This document shows, piece after piece, positions 4,199 to 8,006 of a DNA stretch of 8,006 nucleotides. Both the position numbers and the translations under genes were made by a program. Each line of letters begins with the position of its first letter. Within the stretch, counting starts at the first letter, position 1. The notes under the pieces are model-generated. The model saw nothing but the letters and a program-made list of their open reading frames with translations. It was not told the origin of the DNA and ran no database searches. Source of the stretch: an uncultured Desulfobacterium sp. (lineage in GTDB: Bacteria > Desulfobacterota > Desulfobacteria > Desulfobacterales > Desulfobacteraceae); the NCBI GenBank assembly GCA_937124525.1, contig CAKZLA010000474.1, positions 1 to 8,006 on the forward strand, in the 5' to 3' direction.

Positions 4199-7102
4199 AT
4201 GATGACTGAATTGCCTGATTTTTATAAGATTAATATGAAGCTACTCAAGAAACATCATCCCCATATATGGTCCATCATTGAAGATGAGGACTGCGCCCCT
4301 GTGGGAGAATTATTTGTGACTCCCAATGGTAAGCCTAATTTACGGGTTCTCAGCACAGAAGGAGAGGAAGTAACACTTCATAATTCTGATAACCCCGACA
4401 ATGAAATTTACGGCGCCTTGGAGGTAGTACCCGAAAGTGCCACAGGCGTGGTGGTGCTCATGGGCATGGGGCTGGGTTATATGATCTCCCCCCTTTTGGA
4501 ACAGCGACCCAAAATTCGACATCTGGCTGTTTTTGATTTGGGAGGAGGTATTTTCAAGCAAGCCTTGAAGGTGATGGATTTTACCACTGCCCTTTCTGAC
4601 CCACGTCTTATTCTTTCCTTTGATCATGAACCGGATTTAATACAGGTCCTTGGGCCTGCTGATAAGGCGCTTCAGCTTGAAACTATTCACAGACCCCGCC
4701 ACACGATGTCTATTAAAACCGATATCACTGGGTATGAAAAACTGGAACAATCGGTTTTTGAATTCATCAGCCAAAGAAATATTGCGGGAAATACAGAACA
4801 ATTATTTGGAAAACGGTTCATAACAAATAGACTGACCATCTTATCTTCTCTGCATCATCATTGGATGTTGGAAAACCTGCTGAATTGTTTTACGGGAATC
4901 CCCGCAATTATGGTGGCTGGTGGCCCCTCATTGGACAAAAACATACACCTGCTGTCAAAATTCAAGAATAGTGCGATCATAATTGCTGTGGATTCTGTCC
5001 TTCCCACCTTACTGGATCAAGGGATTTCACCGCATTTTATTACATCCATTGATCCGCAAAGGCTCAATTATGAAAAAATTGCGGATTGCGCCCATCAGAC
5101 AGATAATATCGCACTGATTGCGTCCCCACATGTTACCCCGGAAATACATGAATATTTTCCGGCTGGGGAGATATTCTGGACCTTTTCCAGCAAACCCATA
5201 GAAAGGTGGATCAACACCATGATGGGTGGAAAAATCCCAACACCCGGTTCAAGTACGTGCGCCCATTTAAACATCATTTCTGCCATAATAATGGGGTGTT
5301 CTCCCATCGTCTTTGTGGGGCAGGATCTGGCATATTCCGGTTATAAAGATCATGCATCCGGCGTTGTCCTGAGCAATCCGGAATTGGCAAAAAAGGATAC
5401 TTTTGATAAAGATCCAAGTGCCATCTGGATGGATGGCATTGATAATGAAAAGGTACCTTCCACCCGGGCTTTTTTATCCATGAAAAATCATTTTGAAGAT
5501 ATCATTGCCACCAATCCTGGTCCCCGATATATCAATGCCACGGAAGGAGGGGCACACATTACGGGTACAGAGGTGCTTTTATTGCAAACGGTGCTTGATC
5601 AAAATTGCACAATACCTATGGATATTACAGAACATATCAAAGCCACCCTTGAGAATAAAAAAAAATCCAAGCCCCGGGAGTTGATCAAGCATCTTAACGG
5701 CACATTGAAAAGTACAAACAAACTACTAAAAATTATTTCAAAATATGATCAACTCATCCATGTTCTTGAGAAAAAATTTAAAAAAAACAGTATCATCAGA
5801 TCTTCTCACTCCCCAAAAGAACTGCCCCTTGCAACTCAAAAACAAATCACTCAAGCAGAGGCTCTGGAAAAAAAAATGGATAGTGATGATCATATGCAGA
5901 TCTGGAAAATCCTTGAAGAAGGCACCATGGCTGATGTGCAAAAAAGTGAGAGGATACTCCATGAGGTTAAATCCCCCCTTGGGAGAATCCCTGATAAATT
6001 TGTTTTCAATTTTATCCAGAACCTGGAACGGCTACGCAGACTCAACTTGGCTCGTAAAAGCATACTCTCTATGTTCCAGGAGAAGCTGACACAAATTGTC
6101 AATTTCCAAAAAATGGAAATCGCCCTTCAAGGGTTTATAGATAACAAACAAAATCCGGAACAAAACCTGATGGAACTGGCAACGCTCTATTTTGAAAATA
6201 ACAAATATGTTCTTGCACAGTACACACTGCAACAGCTGGAAGATATTAAACCGGACCATGACCAATCCACAGTATATTTTTATAAAGGTGCCATAGCCGC
6301 CTGGCAATCCATATTTGAATTGCGTGACACCTGTTTTCAAAAAGCTCAAGAGATAGATCCATCAACAACAGAAATTGTCCAGGGTTTCCAGGAAAAAATG
6401 GGGGAGACCTATTTTGATTTTTCCATCAAAAGCGGTGGCTCTGCTGCCCCCACCAATTTAAGCCGGAAAATGCTTTTCAAAGCTATTCGTCATTGTACCA
6501 GCCATGCCCAACTGGTTGCAGAAATTTGCTCCCTTGCAGAAAGCGATTTAGAACAAATTCAATCCGCACTGACATTGAATGTTCTCCATGATATGGAAGG
6601 CCTTTTGTTGATGTGGATCAAAGAAATTAAAACAAATAAAAATCTGGTGCAATGTATTACCAATGGAGTGGTTGCTGACTTTTATCATTTTTATGGTATT
6701 CACCTTTTCACAAAAGACAGTACAGATGAAGCATTGAAAAGCTTAGAAACGGCCCTTCAATATGCGCCGGAAAACCCAGCTTTATTTGCAACAATGGCAG
6801 AATTTTTTTTCAGCATCGACGATTTTACAAATGGCATTTTATATCTGAACAATGCTGTTGCGATGGACCCGTCCCATGCAATGGTCTGGGAAAAGCTGGG
6901 AGACAAGCTACAGGCGGAAGGTGACTTCAACAATGCCATTACGGCCTACGAGCAGTGCGCCATGGTGATGACTGATAGCCTCAGCCTGTTGAAAAAAATT
7001 GGGGATTGTTACCGGGACAATGATCAGTTGGAAGCAGCCCGGGAAGTATATAAGATTGTGAAAAAAAAATATGATGAGAGAGATGGGCTTCACAGTGATT
7101 AA
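4199..7102 (+). CDS. Maf-family flagellin glycosyltransferase with C-terminal TPR repeats
   Basis: Maf (motility accessory factor, DUF115/MAF_flag10) proteins are cytoplasmic enzymes thought to transfer nonulosonic acids such as pseudaminic or legionaminic acid to Ser/Thr of flagellin before export. The N-terminal part has a Rossmann-like glycine-rich strand, VVVLMGMGLGY (84-94), followed by HLAVFD, as in other Maf proteins. The central catalytic domain contains VAGGPSLDKN (GGPSLD at 241-246), AVDSVLPTLLDQGI, PHFITSIDPQ, PGSSTCAHL, and VFVGQDLAYSG (GQDLAYSG at 374-381). A Lys-rich helical linker starts near 483. TPR-like helices follow at about 653-722 and a clearer set at about 826-960 (DEALKSLETALQYAPENPALF, then AVAMDPSHAMVWEKLGDKL). 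At 967 residues it is longer than many Maf proteins because of the TPRs. AAGGA lies 10 bases before ATG 4199; ATG 4202 is an equally possible start. No sugar-biosynthesis genes are visible nearby. Family call firm; donor sugar and acceptor sites unknown. Confidence 0.92.
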   Translation: MMTELPDFYKINMKLLKKHHPHIWSIIEDEDCAPVGELFVTPNGKPNLRVLSTEGEEVTLHNSDNPDNEIYGALEVVPESATGVVVLMGMGLGYMISPLLEQRPKIRHLAVFDLGGGIFKQALKVMDFTTALSDPRLILSFDHEPDLIQVLGPADKALQLETIHRPRHTMSIKTDITGYEKLEQSVFEFISQRNIAGNTEQLFGKRFITNRLTILSSLHHHWMLENLLNCFTGIPAIMVAGGPSLDKNIHLLSKFKNSAIIIAVDSVLPTLLDQGISPHFITSIDPQRLNYEKIADCAHQTDNIALIASPHVTPEIHEYFPAGEIFWTFSSKPIERWINTMMGGKIPTPGSSTCAHLNIISAIIMGCSPIVFVGQDLAYSGYKDHASGVVLSNPELAKKDTFDKDPSAIWMDGIDNEKVPSTRAFLSMKNHFEDIIATNPGPRYINATEGGAHITGTEVLLLQTVLDQNCTIPMDITEHIKATLENKKKSKPRELIKHLNGTLKSTNKLLKIISKYDQLIHVLEKKFKKNSIIRSSHSPKELPLATQKQITQAEALEKKMDSDDHMQIWKILEEGTMADVQKSERILHEVKSPLGRIPDKFVFNFIQNLERLRRLNLARKSILSMFQEKLTQIVNFQKMEIALQGFIDNKQNPEQNLMELATLYFENNKYVLAQYTLQQLEDIKPDHDQSTVYFYKGAIAAWQSIFELRDTCFQKAQEIDPSTTEIVQGFQEKMGETYFDFSIKSGGSAAPTNLSRKMLFKAIRHCTSHAQLVAEICSLAESDLEQIQSALTLNVLHDMEGLLLMWIKEIKTNKNLVQCITNGVVADFYHFYGIHLFTKDSTDEALKSLETALQYAPENPALFATMAEFFFSIDDFTNGILYLNNAVAMDPSHAMVWEKLGDKLQAEGDFNNAITAYEQCAMVMTDSLSLLKKIGDCYRDNDQLEAAREVYKIVKKKYDERDGLHSD

Positions 7103-7123
7103 TCTACCCATTTCTACAAATAG

Positions 7124-7159
7124 AAAAGGCCCTGGAAATGAATCCGGGACCTTTTTTTT
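7124..7159 (+). terminator. Rho-independent terminator, probably bidirectional
   Basis: AAAAGGCCCTGG (7124-7135), loop AAATGAAT, then CCGGGACCTTTT followed by T-rich sequence (eight T's, 7152-7159). The stem has one C-A mismatch and one G-U pair. It starts 21 bases after the maf stop. Read on the minus strand, the same stem is followed by TTTTCTATTT, so it can also end flagellin transcripts. A second small hairpin, TTTCTA-CAAA-TAGAAA (7111-7126), overlaps its left side. Confidence 0.85.
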
Positions 7160-7189
7160 ACCGTTACGTTAACTCAGATCTCTATTTTT

Positions 7190-7210
7190 TAACAAATCAT
7201 TCGCTTGTTA
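7190..7210. repeat. Small inverted repeat just after the flagellin stop
   Basis: TAACAA (7190-7195) and TTGTTA (7205-7210) surround nine bases, a few bases beyond the flagellin stop codon. The hairpin has no T-run on the flagellin strand, so it would protect the mRNA end at most; the actual terminator is probably the stem at 7124-7151. Confidence 0.3.
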
Positions 7211-7215
7211 TATCC

Positions 7216-8004
7216 TTACCCGATCAGACTGAGTGCTGCTTGGGGCAGCTGGTTGGCCTGGGCGAGCATGGCGGTACCTGCCTGTTGCATTACCTGGGCT
7301 TTGGTCATGGCTGCTGTTTCTGAGGCAAAATCGGCATCCATAATTCGAGATCGAGCTGCTGACGTATTTTCTGAAACATTTTGCAGGTTGGAAATGGCGG
7401 ATTCAAACCGGTTATTGATGGCACCCAAATCCCCCCGGGCGCTGTCAATACTGGCCAGAGCCGCATCTACAGTATCAATGGCGGCTGATGCACCGGCAGC
7501 TGTGGTCAGATCAAGCGATGATACGCCTGCCCCTGCTGTAGCCTCCGCTGGGTTAAGACCAACAAAAGCATCCAAACCAGCAGCTGCCTTATCTGCACCA
7601 CCAATGGTGATTCCAGAGGAGGATGAGGAGGAGAGATTAACTGAGGAATGAATAGTTTCAGTTCCAGACTCAACACCTAAACCGGTTAGAGTATCCGCCA
7701 AAGTGGTGTTTACAGTGATATTTCGGCCATCAACGGAGGTTAGTGAAACGGCACCACTAACAGTAAATGTTGCTGTGACACCCGTCTGATCAGATACAGC
7801 ATTAATTGCTGCCGCCATATCAGATCCACGATCTGCAGCCCCACTAGCGGCTGCTAATGCTCCAATGTTGACCCCATTAATGGTAACACCAGCAGCCGAT
7901 GTCATAGCTGCCACAGCGGCATCTGAGTGCCCTGCTCCTGCCACAGTCGCTATCTCAACAGAAGCAGTAACACCTGTCTCGCCAGTGGATGCATTAATAG
8001 CATT
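7216..8004 (-). CDS. Flagellin (partial; N-terminal part outside the window)
   Basis: This is the major filament subunit, exported by the flagellar type III system. The open frame continues through the right edge; 262 C-terminal residues are visible and the start lies outside. The GTG at 7944 is internal, not a start. The C-terminal D1/D0 region is canonical: AIDTVDAALASIDSARGDLG, INNRFESAISNLQNVSENTS, RSRIMDADFASETAAMTKAQ and the ending ANQLPQAALSLIG. Upstream is a variable domain rich in Ala, Gly, Thr and Ser, with flagellin-IN-like motifs (GVTINGVNIGAL) and two similar units, AINASTGETGVTAS and AINAVSDQTGVTAT. A run of six Ser residues (codons at 7615-7632) is a plausible glycosylation target for the neighbouring Maf protein. 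The gene converges on maf and shares its terminator. The promoter is outside the window. The gene could be called fliC or flaA; the sequence does not decide. Confidence 0.95.
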   Translation of the reverse strand, partial: NAINASTGETGVTASVEIATVAGAGHSDAAVAAMTSAAGVTINGVNIGALAAASGAADRGSDMAAAINAVSDQTGVTATFTVSGAVSLTSVDGRNITVNTTLADTLTGLGVESGTETIHSSVNLSSSSSSGITIGGADKAAAGLDAFVGLNPAEATAGAGVSSLDLTTAAGASAAIDTVDAALASIDSARGDLGAINNRFESAISNLQNVSENTSAARSRIMDADFASETAAMTKAQVMQQAGTAMLAQANQLPQAALSLIG

Positions 8005-8006
8005 GG

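Noticed and set aside
4193..4200. ACCGATAT as a sigma-28 -10 box for maf
   Set aside because: It overlaps the start codon and has no TAAA box at the right distance upstream.
7205..7651. Plus-strand 148-codon frame opposite flagellin
   Set aside because: Antisense shadow; the Ala-rich composition mirrors the flagellin coding strand.

Overview
The window looks like part of a motility gene region of a Gram-negative, probably Desulfobacterota (Desulfobacteraceae-like) bacterium. This assignment is tentative. It rests on the TPR-extended Maf-type flagellin glycosyltransferase next to flagellin and fliD, on the sigma-28 promoter, and on general protein style; no rRNA or housekeeping marker is present.

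Layout. Positions 1-144 are AT-rich with no callable gene. Positions 145-379 form a compact MITE-like element bounded by perfect 25-bp inverted repeats; its right end abuts the surviving C-terminal half of a Xre/MbcA/ParS-type antitoxin (379-576). A RES-domain toxin follows with a 4-bp overlap (573-1008) but is split by a +1 frameshift near 771, so the whole toxin-antitoxin pair looks dead. Positions 1009-1338 hold no convincing gene but a striking cluster of inverted repeats, ending in GGGGTCAGACCCC. A near-consensus sigma-28 promoter (1339-1366) and a leader of about 240 nt precede an uncharacterised 184-residue protein (1610-2164). This faces fliD (filament cap, 2392-3825, minus strand) across a 75-bp inverted-repeat structure. 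Upstream of fliD is an exact-consensus sigma-28 promoter (3977-4003, minus strand). Divergent from fliD is a 967-residue Maf/DUF115 glycosyltransferase with C-terminal TPRs (4199-7102). It converges, across a probable bidirectional terminator (7124-7159), on the 3' end of a flagellin gene that runs off the right edge (7216 to beyond 8004, minus strand).

How the genes fit together. Flagellin is the filament subunit, FliD caps the filament and promotes flagellin assembly, and the Maf protein probably O-glycosylates flagellin before export; the flagellin here carries a six-serine run in its variable region. The uncharacterised protein shares the sigma-28 signature with fliD, so it is probably a late flagellar gene of unknown role. 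This, together with the decayed toxin-antitoxin/MITE junction, is the most interesting content. I see no CRISPR array, tRNA, rRNA or clearly novel defence system.
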